DNA from: an uncultured Flavobacteriaceae bacterium
Lineage (GTDB): Bacteria; Bacteroidota; Bacteroidia; Flavobacteriales; Flavobacteriaceae
Direction: 5' to 3'
Length of the DNA stretch: 64,000 nucleotides
Assembly: GCA_943789305.1 (NCBI GenBank)
Contig: CALSTP010000001.1
Coordinates: forward strand, 1,030,178-1,094,177
Below are positions 48,917 through 57,912 of the stretch, piece by piece. Within the stretch, counting starts at the first letter, position 1. Each line of letters opens with the position of its first letter. The notes beneath the pieces were generated by a model. It saw only the letters and a program-made list of their open reading frames with translations. It was not told the origin of the DNA and ran no database searches. A program made the position numbers and the translations under genes.

Positions 48917-49807
48917 CTACAAAAGACCTTCTAAATTTTGCTTAAAATAAAGTGCACTGTCAGCTGCACTTTGCATGGATGATTCAGCAAAATTACCACC
49001 CTGCTCAATATACAAGTATTCCAAACCAGAGATTTTTGGATCGGGTAGCATTGTGGTATAGTCTATAGAACCATTTCCAAGTTCGGTGTAGTCGCGTGTA
49101 ACTTTATCCATATCCTTTATATGCCACATTACATATCTCCCAGGATTTTGAGTAACCATGTCTTTTGGAGTTTTTCCTGAATGAACCAACCAGTACATAT
49201 CCATTTGTAATTTTACAAATTTGGGGTCTGTGAGTTGCATTAAAATTTGATGCCCAGAAGTTCCGCCCCAATCTTCGAATTCATATCCGTGGTTGTGATA
49301 AGCAAAACCTATTCCTGCTTTTATTGCTTGTTCACCAATAACATTAAGTTTATCTGATAAATGTTTAAATCCTTCCGGATTTCGGTTTTCAGGTTTTATG
49401 AAGGGCCAAGTAATGTAGGATGAATTTAAAATTATTGCCGTTTGAATACATTGATCCACATATCGGTTTAATTGATCCGTGGATGCATTAAAATAGTCTG
49501 GAAAACTATAATGACCACTAGTTGTTGAAAGACCTAAATCGTCTAAAACTCTTTTAAATTCAATGATTTTATATCCGTAAATGGTTTCTGTATCGGACTG
49601 AAATCCATAAATCTCAAAATCTTGATAGCCCATAGTTTTGAGTTTCTTCAAAGTGTCTAGGGGAGCCAATTTCATTGCATCTCGGACACTGAAAAGCTGT
49701 AAACCCATTTTGAAATGTTTCTTTTTTGAGAAAGAAAAATGAGGTAACCCTATTAAAAATCCTGAACTTAGTAGAGCGGTTTTTTGAATGAATTCTTTTC
49801 GTTTCAT
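48917..49807 (-). CDS. exported sugar phosphate isomerase/epimerase-like TIM-barrel protein
   Basis: The 296-residue protein belongs to the AP endonuclease 2/xylose isomerase-like barrel family (KMGLQLFSVRDAM ... YHNHGYEFEDWGG ... QMDMYWLVHSGKTP ... WHIKDMD). His, Glu and Asp metal ligands are present. An N-terminal signal MKRKEFIQKTALLSSGF resembles the Tat type with KRK in place of RR, common in Bacteroidota. Substrate unknown. It converges on miaA four bases away. Confidence 0.83.
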   Translation of the reverse strand: MKRKEFIQKTALLSSGFLIGLPHFSFSKKKHFKMGLQLFSVRDAMKLAPLDTLKKLKTMGYQDFEIYGFQSDTETIYGYKIIEFKRVLDDLGLSTTSGHYSFPDYFNASTDQLNRYVDQCIQTAIILNSSYITWPFIKPENRNPEGFKHLSDKLNVIGEQAIKAGIGFAYHNHGYEFEDWGGTSGHQILMQLTDPKFVKLQMDMYWLVHSGKTPKDMVTQNPGRYVMWHIKDMDKVTRDYTELGNGSIDYTTMLPDPKISGLEYLYIEQGGNFAESSMQSAADSALYFKQNLEGLL

Positions 49808-49980
49808 ATTTAAATTTAACTTTAATTTTATAATTATAGAACTTTTTAAAGAATTAAGTGCTGTTAAAACTGCGATTGTTGATGATATGACTCAAGGAAA
49901 TCAAATTGAAAAGATTTTTGAGATAAAAAAGTTAGAATCTCTGAAAAATAGAACTTCTCGCCTTTTTGATAGAAAAAAAG

Positions 49981-50511
49981 TTACTCAAATTGCTTGATCT
50001 GAATATTTTTTTGAATGCGCTTAATTTTTTTAACATCATCATTAGAATTGACTAAAAACCGAAACAAAATCAATCCCTTTTTTGTTTTAGATTTAATCAC
50101 TTCGATGTTGTCATCAGCTTTTGGGAGAGAATAGCCCTTATGAGTGATTATAAAATTTAATTTATTGGAATTAAATTGTTTATCATTTTTAACATAAAAA
50201 TTAATCGTATTGGGCTCATAAAAACCAACAGACCAATAGTTTGCATTTGAAACATTTGCAGTCAACTGAAGGGGTCCGTTTTCCAAATTATAAAAACAAC
50301 TGACATACATAAAATCTGGATTTGGCTTAACAACCATTTTACTTGTATGATCGGGTAAATTACCTAGCCTCAAAACATTTTCTAAGCCCCCAATTTTTTT
50401 CTTAGCTCCTTGAAACAAAATTTCTGGATAGAAGTTAAGAAATGCTTTAAAACCCATTACAAACCCGAGAATCAATACAACACCATAAAGTATACGATGA
50501 GTTTTCATCAA
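49981..50511 (-). CDS. DUF1254-like exported protein
   Basis: The 176-residue protein has one N-terminal hydrophobic anchor (YGVVLILGFVMGFKAFL). A beta-rich domain follows with the DUF1254-type pattern NPDFMYVSCFYNLENGPLQL. It overlaps the stop of the DUF1214-like gene by four bases (ATGA). In many bacteria the two domains occur together, fused or as neighbours, in envelope proteins. Function unknown. Confidence 0.65.
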   Translation of the reverse strand: MMKTHRILYGVVLILGFVMGFKAFLNFYPEILFQGAKKKIGGLENVLRLGNLPDHTSKMVVKPNPDFMYVSCFYNLENGPLQLTANVSNANYWSVGFYEPNTINFYVKNDKQFNSNKLNFIITHKGYSLPKADDNIEVIKSKTKKGLILFRFLVNSNDDVKKIKRIQKNIQIKQFE

Positions 50512-51086
50512 TTGATTTTTTTTAGGGTTGGTAATTTAATCGAAGCTTTATTCATGTAAATATGGGTTGCTGGATTATAAAGACGAAGTAAAATACTCAT
50601 ATTATTGGCATCTCCAGAAGGCAACCAATTTCCGTTTTGTGGATTTTTTGAAACATAGAGCTCATAAGTACTTTTGAGAGAATCTCTATAAACTATGTTT
50701 TCCATGTTAAAACTAAAAACATTTTCATCATTAGGAATCAAAAAATGATCTTCACCGTAGAGTGCATAACTCCAATAACGTGCATCAAAATTAGCCCCTG
50801 TTAATTTATAATCGTTCAAAGATGATAATGGGTTTCCTTCTTCATCTGTTGAAGCAATAAAATAAATTACCTCAGAATCTTGTAATGCGAACAGTCCTAT
50901 TTTACCTATATAAGCTTTTTGAAGATCATTTGCTGCTAAATCCATGGAAGGGAAATATCCCCAAATACCATTTCTAATTATTAGATCACTATCAATTTTG
51001 ACTTGATCAATTTTGAAATTAGCCCAAAAACAGCCTAATAAAATTCCTGCAGTGAATAAAAGGAATATGATTAAGGTTTTTTTCAT
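50508..51086 (-). CDS. DUF1214-like exported protein
   Basis: The 192-residue protein has an N-terminal signal/anchor (MKKTLIIFLLFTAGILLGCFW). A beta-rich C-terminal half carries the DUF1214 landmarks ARYWSYALYGEDHFLIPN, STYELYVSKNP and NWLPSGDANNMSILLRLYNP. It is translationally coupled to the DUF1254-like gene. An envelope role is inferred from the signal. The pair is separated from other genes by 228 bases upstream, in which a terminator for the opposite side lies. Confidence 0.72.
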   Translation of the reverse strand: MKKTLIIFLLFTAGILLGCFWANFKIDQVKIDSDLIIRNGIWGYFPSMDLAANDLQKAYIGKIGLFALQDSEVIYFIASTDEEGNPLSSLNDYKLTGANFDARYWSYALYGEDHFLIPNDENVFSFNMENIVYRDSLKSTYELYVSKNPQNGNWLPSGDANNMSILLRLYNPATHIYMNKASIKLPTLKKIN

Positions 51087-51251
51087 AATTTCTTGTTTTT
51101 AGAAAAAAATATAAGCAAAATACATCCTTTTCTGTTCCACCTTGCTTACAAGATAAGTTTTATAATAATATTCTAGATGAATTGGTCAAATATTTAGATG
51201 CCAAAGTGCGATTATAATTTATTTGGAACAGTAACTTAAGTTTTCTAATGA

Positions 51252-51284
51252 AAACACCCTTCACAGAATATGTAAAGGGTGTTT
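51252..51284 (-). terminator. terminator of the TonB receptor operon
   Basis: A perfect 10-bp inverted repeat (AAACACCCTT / AAGGGTGTTT) with a 13-base loop lies 32 bases after the lipoprotein stop codon. On the minus strand the stem ends in TTTT followed by CATTAG, so the U run is short. Confidence 0.65.
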
Positions 51285-51315
51285 CATCAAAAGCAAAAAA
51301 TGTAATTACTTTAAC

Positions 51316-51873
51316 CTATTCTACAGTTAAATTAAATGTAACTGATATGTCTGTTTCACCTCCTGCGTCATCAAGACCAGTGTTTGGTTTTGTAGGTTCG
51401 TGACGTAAGGTAAATGTCAAAGCTCCTGAACTTGCTGCTCCGGCAACTAGAGTGAATTCTGTTCCTAATGGATTTCCTTCTGAATCATTGTTTTCATAAG
51501 AAGTTGTAACATCTAGTCCACCCCCAATGGTATAAAAAAACTGGTGATCCAAATCTTCTTCTTCTATTTCTTCAGTTATGTCTTCTGCTGGGCTTTCCAT
51601 TTCATTGAGAAGCTCAATAGTACCATTATAGATAACACCTGCTGACAAGTTTCCAGAAACCGTTATTACCGGTGCATTAGGACCATCACCGTCCAAATCT
51701 TGTGACTTAAGTGTAATGCTTGTTCCCTGGCCTGCAGGCACAAGAGTAGCTGTTAACGTAGTAATAACTTCCTCTTCATTTACAGGTTCTGGAGTGGAAT
51801 CATCGTCTTTTGAACAGGATACAAATAATAGGGTTGTAAAAAGAACTGTTGCTAAAAAATTTAATTTTCTCAT
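51316..51873 (-). CDS. surface lipoprotein partner of a TonB-dependent receptor
   Basis: The 185-residue protein has a lipoprotein signal (LLFVSC, Cys20). SKDDD directly after the Cys resembles the Bacteroidota surface-export signal. The mature part is acidic and beta-rich (ITLKSQDLDGDGPNAPVIT, FTLRHEP, GGETDISVTFNL). It is the last gene of the receptor operon, 18 bases after the receptor stop, like SusD-position lipoproteins but unrelated to SusD by eye. It probably helps capture the ligand. The acidic EDITEEIEEEDLDH patch could bind cations; this is inference. Confidence 0.78.
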   Translation of the reverse strand: MRKLNFLATVLFTTLLFVSCSKDDDSTPEPVNEEEVITTLTATLVPAGQGTSITLKSQDLDGDGPNAPVITVSGNLSAGVIYNGTIELLNEMESPAEDITEEIEEEDLDHQFFYTIGGGLDVTTSYENNDSEGNPLGTEFTLVAGAASSGALTFTLRHEPTKPNTGLDDAGGETDISVTFNLTVE

Positions 51874-51891
51874 TTGTTTGTGATTTTAAAA

Positions 51892-54285
51892 TTAATAATT
51901 GAATTTGATATTTAGTAATAAATTTCTACCCAAATCGTTGGCATAAAAACGCAAGCGATTTAGGTAATTTCTGTAGGATGTATTGAACAGATTTGTAATT
52001 CCGAAACCCAAGCTTAATGATGATTTTTCTGAGAAATCAAAATCAATACTTGAATTAAAGTTTAATAAGTGATATGCATTGGGAGGTGAACTTACATCAA
52101 CCAGTTCTCTGGTTTCGGTCTGTGGGATATATATTTCAAAATTAGTGTCGGGGTATTCATTTTGACGAAATACATATTCGCTTTGTAACGCTAATCGTAA
52201 ATTTTTGATTTTGGGATTAAAATAAACAAGCTCATTTTTAGTATTTATAGCTGGTATGTTTATCAAGGGCTCATCTTGCAAACGATCATATCCTTTTACC
52301 ATTGATGACAGATGATCAAAACGAAGTTCTTCCGAAAAAACATAGGAGGCATTGAAATCCATTCCCAAAAGCTGGGCATTGGTTTGTCTGTATTCCCAAA
52401 CAGGAAAAGTTCCTCGAATTGAATTATTGATTCCGACAGGTTCAATAAGAATAAAATCTGAAATAGTGTTTATAAACGGATTTAACGAAAAGCTAAACTT
52501 TTCATTAATCCGCTCCAGTGTCAAGGATAATTTATGACCAACTTCTGAATTAAACTTCAGATCGCCATATTCAATTCGAGCAGCAGAGTGATGTAAACCT
52601 TCACTAAAAAGCTCAGATGGATTAGGAGTTCTTGAAGCAATTGAATAATTCAGAAACAACTTGTAATCCCCACCAAAATCATAGGTTGCTCCCAATGTGG
52701 TTGAGCCGTTGTAGTAATTAAATTGAGGTCGAGCTAAAACCTGATTAACCAATTTTTCGACGACCAAATTAGAAAAATCATCATCATAATTTCTCAATTC
52801 CCAAAAAGAGGTGCGATAGAACTTATAAACGTCCATATAGGTGTAGTCAAAACGCGCTCCTGCTTCAAAAAGCCAATTACTATCCAGCTGATAATCCGAA
52901 ACAACATAAATTCCAAAATCGTATTTTTTATAATCAGGAATCAACCGACGAACCCCGGTATTGGGTGCATAGTTATTTTGATAGCTTCCCATTAAACCTG
53001 TTTTTAAATCAACGTTATCACTCAAATTAGTATCTAAATCAAGTAATACTGTATGGGTGTCTAATTGCAAGTCTAAAGATGCTTTCCCTCGATCTGAACC
53101 CCGTCTGATATCAAATTCCAATCTTTCATTTCGCTGATAATCATACTGAAAACTTAACTTTCCAAAGCCAAACCTTTTGTAAGCTATCATTCTTGCTAAT
53201 TGGTGACCAACATCTTGTTTGGGTGCCGAGAGGTCATAAGTAAAATCATTGATCAATAAAGGAATGTCACTTTTGATTGCTCGATATAAATCTTGTGCAC
53301 TTCCTAGGTGAGATGCCCTTAAAATACCAATCTGATTTTTAAAGAATGAATAATAAAAATTCATTCCATAATCAAATCGATTTAAACCAACTTTTACAGA
53401 AATGTTTTGTTGATTTACCCCTGTATTACTCAAAACGTAGTCCGGTGCCTCAGAATCACCAAACCTTTTGAATGTACCCTGTAAACTTGCATACCATCCG
53501 CTTGCATAACTCTTGGTTAGTTTTGAAGTAATTAAGGATCCCCTTCCATTTGAATTTGAAGCAAATAGTGTTTTCCCATAAAGACTATCTTTAACAGGGA
53601 TTTTGGCACTCTCAACAACAACAACTCCTCCCATTGCATCTCCGCTATATTGAAGTGCGCCAGCTCCTTTAATCAGAGTTAGTCTGTTGATTGCATTCAC
53701 ATCAATATTTGGAGCATGTTCGGCTCCCCATTCTTGATCTTCCATGCGAACACCATTGTTAATTATAACAACACGACTGCTATGAAGTCCATTAATCATT
53801 GGCTTTACGATTGTATTTCCTGTATTCAATGACGAAACACCACTCAAACTGTTGAGAGCATCTCCCAATGTTCCACTGCTAAAACGTTCTAATTCCTCTT
53901 TCAAAATAGTATTCTCCTGAAGTGTTTTGGATTCTTTACTCGTAATTTTTCCGTCAACGGTTATCTCATTAAGTTCCTCCAAGTGATGTTCTAATTTAAA
54001 AGACTTGAATGTATCCCCGGATATTCTAACTCGAAAACCTTTGGTCAAACAAAAGGGATGAGACACCTGAATAGAATAGGTCTGATTACATAAATTTGAA
54101 ATAGTAAATTTTCCCTCAAAATCAGTTACAAAAGTGAGTTCAGAACCAGCAACAATTAGTGTTGCACCCTCAAGTACAGAACCGTCGTGAAGATCCGTGA
54201 GAATTCCGGAAAGAGTAAAGCCACAATTTTGTGACAAAGCTTGGAGGTTGCTCAAAAGCAGCAACACTAGAACATTAATGCGCAT
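51892..54285 (-). CDS. TonB-dependent outer-membrane receptor
   Basis: The 797-residue protein has a signal peptide ending about ALSQN. A carboxypeptidase-regulatory-like domain spans about residues 22-105. The plug follows (GDALNSLSGVSSLNTGN; MINGLHSSRVVIINNGVRM; EWGAEHAPNIDVNAINR; LQYSGDAMGGVVVVE), then a 22-strand-type barrel ending in ...LLLNIKFNY. There is no SusD partner, which argues for a small ligand such as a metal complex rather than a polysaccharide. It is in one operon with a His/Cys-rich peptide upstream and a lipoprotein downstream. Confidence 0.92.
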   Translation of the reverse strand: MRINVLVLLLLSNLQALSQNCGFTLSGILTDLHDGSVLEGATLIVAGSELTFVTDFEGKFTISNLCNQTYSIQVSHPFCLTKGFRVRISGDTFKSFKLEHHLEELNEITVDGKITSKESKTLQENTILKEELERFSSGTLGDALNSLSGVSSLNTGNTIVKPMINGLHSSRVVIINNGVRMEDQEWGAEHAPNIDVNAINRLTLIKGAGALQYSGDAMGGVVVVESAKIPVKDSLYGKTLFASNSNGRGSLITSKLTKSYASGWYASLQGTFKRFGDSEAPDYVLSNTGVNQQNISVKVGLNRFDYGMNFYYSFFKNQIGILRASHLGSAQDLYRAIKSDIPLLINDFTYDLSAPKQDVGHQLARMIAYKRFGFGKLSFQYDYQRNERLEFDIRRGSDRGKASLDLQLDTHTVLLDLDTNLSDNVDLKTGLMGSYQNNYAPNTGVRRLIPDYKKYDFGIYVVSDYQLDSNWLFEAGARFDYTYMDVYKFYRTSFWELRNYDDDFSNLVVEKLVNQVLARPQFNYYNGSTTLGATYDFGGDYKLFLNYSIASRTPNPSELFSEGLHHSAARIEYGDLKFNSEVGHKLSLTLERINEKFSFSLNPFINTISDFILIEPVGINNSIRGTFPVWEYRQTNAQLLGMDFNASYVFSEELRFDHLSSMVKGYDRLQDEPLINIPAINTKNELVYFNPKIKNLRLALQSEYVFRQNEYPDTNFEIYIPQTETRELVDVSSPPNAYHLLNFNSSIDFDFSEKSSLSLGFGITNLFNTSYRNYLNRLRFYANDLGRNLLLNIKFNY

Positions 54286-54321
54286 AGATTGATTGAATTA
54301 ACATAAAAAACAGTCGTTTAT

Positions 54322-54651
54322 TTATGCTAATACTGGTGGGCCACGAAGTTTAGTGTTGGTAATTGTAAACGAATGAAACAACAAGGAAGCAAAGCTTACT
54401 TTAGTGGCTTCTGGAATTAAAACAACTTCCAAATTCGTGAAAATGACAAAACTAAAATGGTAAGGAGAATAATTAAAGGAGCATGTTTCACACTCAACAA
54501 CAGATTGATGAACGTGAATTTGCTGTTCGGAACAAACAAAGTGATTATGTGACTCAAAGGCAGAGGCAAATTGTACAGCAGTAGGCAACAAAAAAGCCCC
54601 CAAAAGCACCAAAGCTAAAGTATTTTTACAAAACTGTTTGCTGCTAAACAT
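54322..54651 (-). CDS. small secreted His/Cys-rich protein, putative metal-binding
   Basis: The 109-residue protein is not recognised. ATG 54651 gives a signal peptide (FCKNTLALVLLGAFLLPTAVQFASA) with a likely cleavage near residue 31. The mature start is rich in potential ligands: H35, H37, C40, H46, H48, C54, C57 and H65. The C terminus ends TKLRGPPVLA. An upstream frame to 54690 is open but gives no better signal. It is the first gene of the receptor operon, 36 bases before the receptor. By context it may deliver or sense a transition metal; this is inference. Confidence 0.7.
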   Translation of the reverse strand: MFSSKQFCKNTLALVLLGAFLLPTAVQFASAFESHNHFVCSEQQIHVHQSVVECETCSFNYSPYHFSFVIFTNLEVVLIPEATKVSFASLLFHSFTITNTKLRGPPVLA

Positions 54652-54766
54652 TTTAAATCCCTTTAATTTTCCACAAAAATATAAAAACATTTTGGATTTT
54701 AGAGGAATTTATCAACCCAACTCGAATCCTAAACAATATATTTTTTGTTGTTCTTGTTGCATCAGT

Positions 54767-54792
54767 TTTTTATAATTTTAAAATTATAAAAA
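54767..54792. repeat. 26-bp perfect A+T-only palindrome
   Basis: TTTTTATAATTTT is followed directly by its exact reverse complement, with no spacer. It lies 116 bases upstream of the His/Cys-rich gene and 40 bases after the M28 peptidase stop. Lacking a loop, it is more like a dimeric protein-binding site than a terminator, though local composition makes A+T palindromes cheap. Confidence 0.5.
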
Positions 54793-54831
54793 TTAGCGAA
54801 CGATGTAGGCAAACTACTTTAATGGAAAAAC

Positions 54832-55788
54832 TTAATTTCCTCTTCCCTCACCTTTTTTGAGAACTACACGAGTTGGAGTATCTTTTCCACTAATTATGGA
54901 TTGGGTACCCAAAGCAATTGCTCGAATGGTTTCAGCAATCACCTCCATGTTAAGGGTTTGAGGCTCATCTGTAACTTGATGATAATGGATGTCTACATCA
55001 ATTGGCCCTGTAGAAAAGGTATGTGAGGGAATCCCCAATTCTGCGAGACTTGCATTATCTGATCTAAAAAATAACTGCAGATTTGGATAAGGATCTGGGA
55101 AAAGTCGATAAGCTGTTTTTTCTAAGTTTTTTTGTATTATGGTTCCAAAATCAGATCGTTCAAAGCCCGAAAGCCAAGCTGTTTTTGGACCGTAAGTTGA
55201 AGTTTTCCCTATCATTTCAATATTAATTCCTGCAATGAATTTTGAAGCATCTACGTCTTTACCAAAATGCCTTGAACCCAACAGCCCCATTTCCTCACCA
55301 GTGAAAGCAATAAAAACCAAGGAACGTTCATTATTTCCAAGCTCCTTGAAATATTGGGCCAAGGTAAGAACAGCGGTAGTCCCAGAAGCGTCATCATCTG
55401 CCCCATTATAAATCAAATCTCCTTTACCCTCACTTTTTTTACCTAAATGATCGTAATGTGCCGAAATAACTACATATTCGTCTTTCTTACTTCTACCCTC
55501 CAAAACACCAATAATGTTGAACATTTCAATTCCCTTTGCTGTAAAATTTTGTCTAAAAGTTATTAAGTTTTCAAAGGGAATTAAGCCAATCTTCTCAAAT
55601 TCAGATTCTATGTATTGAGCTGCTTTTTCAATTCCAAGGGTACCAACTTTTCGACCTTCCATTGTATCTGATGCTAGAGTGTAAATATGCTTTTTTACCG
55701 TTTCTGTTTTAATATCAGAAGTCTTGCTTTGTGCATTAGTCCATTGAGCACATAGCAAAATTATTGCTGTTAAAAATGTAATTCTCAT
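54832..55788 (-). CDS. secreted M28 family metallopeptidase
   Basis: The 318-residue protein has a signal peptide (MRITFLTAIILLCAQWTNAQ). The M28 aminopeptidase core follows: VISAHYDHLG (zinc His/Asp), GADDDASGTTAVL, FTGEEMGLLGSRHF (catalytic Glu) and the late SDNASLAELGIPSHTF. The mature enzyme is periplasmic or secreted, releasing N-terminal amino acids. It stands alone. Confidence 0.91.
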   Translation of the reverse strand: MRITFLTAIILLCAQWTNAQSKTSDIKTETVKKHIYTLASDTMEGRKVGTLGIEKAAQYIESEFEKIGLIPFENLITFRQNFTAKGIEMFNIIGVLEGRSKKDEYVVISAHYDHLGKKSEGKGDLIYNGADDDASGTTAVLTLAQYFKELGNNERSLVFIAFTGEEMGLLGSRHFGKDVDASKFIAGINIEMIGKTSTYGPKTAWLSGFERSDFGTIIQKNLEKTAYRLFPDPYPNLQLFFRSDNASLAELGIPSHTFSTGPIDVDIHYHQVTDEPQTLNMEVIAETIRAIALGTQSIISGKDTPTRVVLKKGEGRGN

Positions 55789-55846
55789 AATAAAGATTTG
55801 TTTTTTAACAATTTAAAAAAATCATAGGAATATGAAAAATAAACTT

Positions 55847-56161
55847 TTACATAACAGCAATCTCTCCAGGAATAAGTACTGCATGAGTTTCATCCGTTAA
55901 AGTATTTACACGTAATTCCATCAAAGGAGCATATTCTTTGGAGGTCACAAACCCATAAGCCATTCTTTTAGAGGGAAAATCCATCAATACCGTCCAATTT
56001 CCAATAGCCTCGCCCTCGAGAGTTCTCCCATTTTTGGTAGCCGCTAATAACTTACCTTTAAACTTTTCTAGTATCGGAAGAAAAGGAGAACCGTATTTCG
56101 TGAAATAGTCTTCATAATTTTTGACTTTCATCTGTCCAAAAATGTAAACCGTCTGTTCCAT
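55847..56161 (-). CDS. DUF1330 domain protein
   Basis: The 104-residue protein is a dimeric alpha/beta-barrel (ferredoxin-like) domain: MKVKNYEDYFTKYGSPFLPILEKFKGKLLAATKN and GNWTVLMDFPSKRMAYGFVTSKEY match DUF1330. Function is unknown. It follows ychF by 12 bases on the same strand and is likely cotranscribed with it. Confidence 0.85.
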   Translation of the reverse strand: MEQTVYIFGQMKVKNYEDYFTKYGSPFLPILEKFKGKLLAATKNGRTLEGEAIGNWTVLMDFPSKRMAYGFVTSKEYAPLMELRVNTLTDETHAVLIPGEIAVM

Positions 56162-56173
56162 TCTTTTATTTTT

Positions 56174-57268
56174 TTAAACGTTAAAACGGAAATGCATTAC
56201 ATCCCCATCAATTACTGAATATTCTTTTCCTTCTACCCGCATACGTCCGGCCTCTTTTGCCTTTGCTTCTGTTTTGAAAGTTAAATAGTCCTCATAAGAA
56301 ATAACCTCGGCACGAATGAATCCTTTTTCAAAATCAGTATGTATTACTCCTGCTGCCTGCGGAGCAGTTGATCCAATGTTTATAGTCCATGCGCGAACTT
56401 CTTTCTCTCCAGCAGTAAAATAGGTTTGCTGTTTGAGTAATTGGTATGCCTTTCGAATTAGTTTAGCTGCACCAGGTTCTTCAAGTCCTAAATCATCTAA
56501 AAAAAGTTGGCGTTCTTCATAAGTGTCCAATTCATTTATGTCAGCTTCTACACTGATTGCCAAAACTAATACCTCTGCTTGCTCGTCAGCATTAAATTCT
56601 TGCACTTTTTTAACGTAGTTATTCCCCTTTGCTGCAGCATCTTCAGAAACATTACAAACATACAAAACAGGCTTATCGGTTAGTAGATGAAGTACGTCAA
56701 CAACCTCCTCTCTTTCTTTTTCTGTTAGATCAAGAGAACGTACGTTTTTGGATTGTTCCAAAGCACCTTTAATTTTTTGTAAAATGCCCTGGACTTTTTG
56801 AGCCTCTTTATCTCCTGTACGAGCAGCACGATTGACTTTTTCTAAACGTTTATCAATGGTTTCAAGATCTTTTAACTGCAATTCAATATCAATGATTTCC
56901 TTATCCCGGATTGGGTCTACTGATCCTTCTACATGGATGATATTGTCATTATCAAAACACCTCAAAACATGGATAATTGCATCGGTTTCTCTGATGTTTG
57001 CCAAAAATTGATTTCCCAATCCTTCTCCTTGACTTGCTCCTTTTACCAAACCAGCAATATCAACTATTTCTACGGTAGCAGGAATTACTTTTTCGGGTTT
57101 TACCAATTCGGACAATTTTTCCAATCTTGGGTCAGGGACGTTAACCACCCCGATGTTGGGTTCAATCGTACAAAAAGGAAAATTTGCACTTTGAGCTTTT
57201 GCGTTGGATAAACAATTAAAAAGGGTTGACTTCCCTACGTTAGGCAATCCTACAATTCCTGCTTTCAT
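56174..57268 (-). CDS. ychF: ribosome-associated ATPase YchF
   Basis: The 364-residue protein is YchF/Ola1: P-loop GLPNVGKSTLFN at residues 6-17, DIAGLVKGASQGEGLGNQFL (G2/G3) and the C-terminal TGS domain (FTAGEKEVRAWTINIGSTAPQAAGVIH). The NxxE-type specificity motif (NVSED) suits ATP rather than GTP. It interacts with ribosomes and stress redox control. Neighbouring DUF1330 is probably in the same transcript. Confidence 0.95.
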   Translation of the reverse strand: MKAGIVGLPNVGKSTLFNCLSNAKAQSANFPFCTIEPNIGVVNVPDPRLEKLSELVKPEKVIPATVEIVDIAGLVKGASQGEGLGNQFLANIRETDAIIHVLRCFDNDNIIHVEGSVDPIRDKEIIDIELQLKDLETIDKRLEKVNRAARTGDKEAQKVQGILQKIKGALEQSKNVRSLDLTEKEREEVVDVLHLLTDKPVLYVCNVSEDAAAKGNNYVKKVQEFNADEQAEVLVLAISVEADINELDTYEERQLFLDDLGLEEPGAAKLIRKAYQLLKQQTYFTAGEKEVRAWTINIGSTAPQAAGVIHTDFEKGFIRAEVISYEDYLTFKTEAKAKEAGRMRVEGKEYSVIDGDVMHFRFNV

Positions 57269-57495
57269 GTATTTAATTTTAAAACGGCAAATTTAGTCAT
57301 CTTAAACAATCTTTTGTGTTTTTTTGGATTAAAACACAAAATACTGGCTTACAAAAACAAAATTAATGACATATAAATACTCACCTGACTGACTGAACAT
57401 GCTAAATTGGTTTTTTAAATACTCCCGATATCCAAGTTAAGAAGTCTTAACTAGTGGTCAAAAAAATATGATTAAGAATAAAAAAAACTCATTAT

Positions 57496-57849
57496 CTAAT
57501 CTTCTGGATGCATAAAACGTTGTTTTCCCAATAATACTTCCTCGGTTTCTTGGTGATCCTCGTCTGGAACACAGCAATCTACTGGACATACAGCAGCGCA
57601 TTGAGGCTCATCATGGAAACCTTTACATTCAGTACATTTATCGGGAACGATGTAATACAACTCATCGGAAATAGGCTCCTGAGTTTCATCAGCATCAACT
57701 TGATTACCTTTGGGCAAAACAATTGTTCCCTCCAATGAAGTACCATCTCTGTATCTCCAATCATCAGCTCCTTCATAAATAGCTGTATTTGGGCATTCTG
57801 GTTCACAGGCTCCGCAATTAATGCATTCATCTGTAATAATAATAGCCAT
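57496..57849 (-). CDS. 4Fe-4S dicluster ferredoxin
   Basis: The 117-residue protein has two cluster motifs: [16 protein letters not shown] at the N terminus and [21 protein letters not shown] further on, with an insertion between them and a C-terminal tail after CVPDE. It carries low-potential electrons. It is divergent from the acyl-CoA reductase gene, 63 bases away. Confidence 0.92.
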   Translation of the reverse strand: MAIIITDECINCGACEPECPNTAIYEGADDWRYRDGTSLEGTIVLPKGNQVDADETQEPISDELYYIVPDKCTECKGFHDEPQCAAVCPVDCCVPDEDHQETEEVLLGKQRFMHPED

Positions 57850-57912
57850 AGTAGGATTTCTTTAGTTAAATTTGCATCAAAAATAAGACCTTATACCTTA
57901 TTCTACAAATAA

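Noticed and set aside
57435..57452. 8-2-8 palindrome AGTTAAGA-AG-TCTTAACT between ferredoxin and ychF
   Set aside because: Same chance expectation; no T run for a terminator and no matching site elsewhere.
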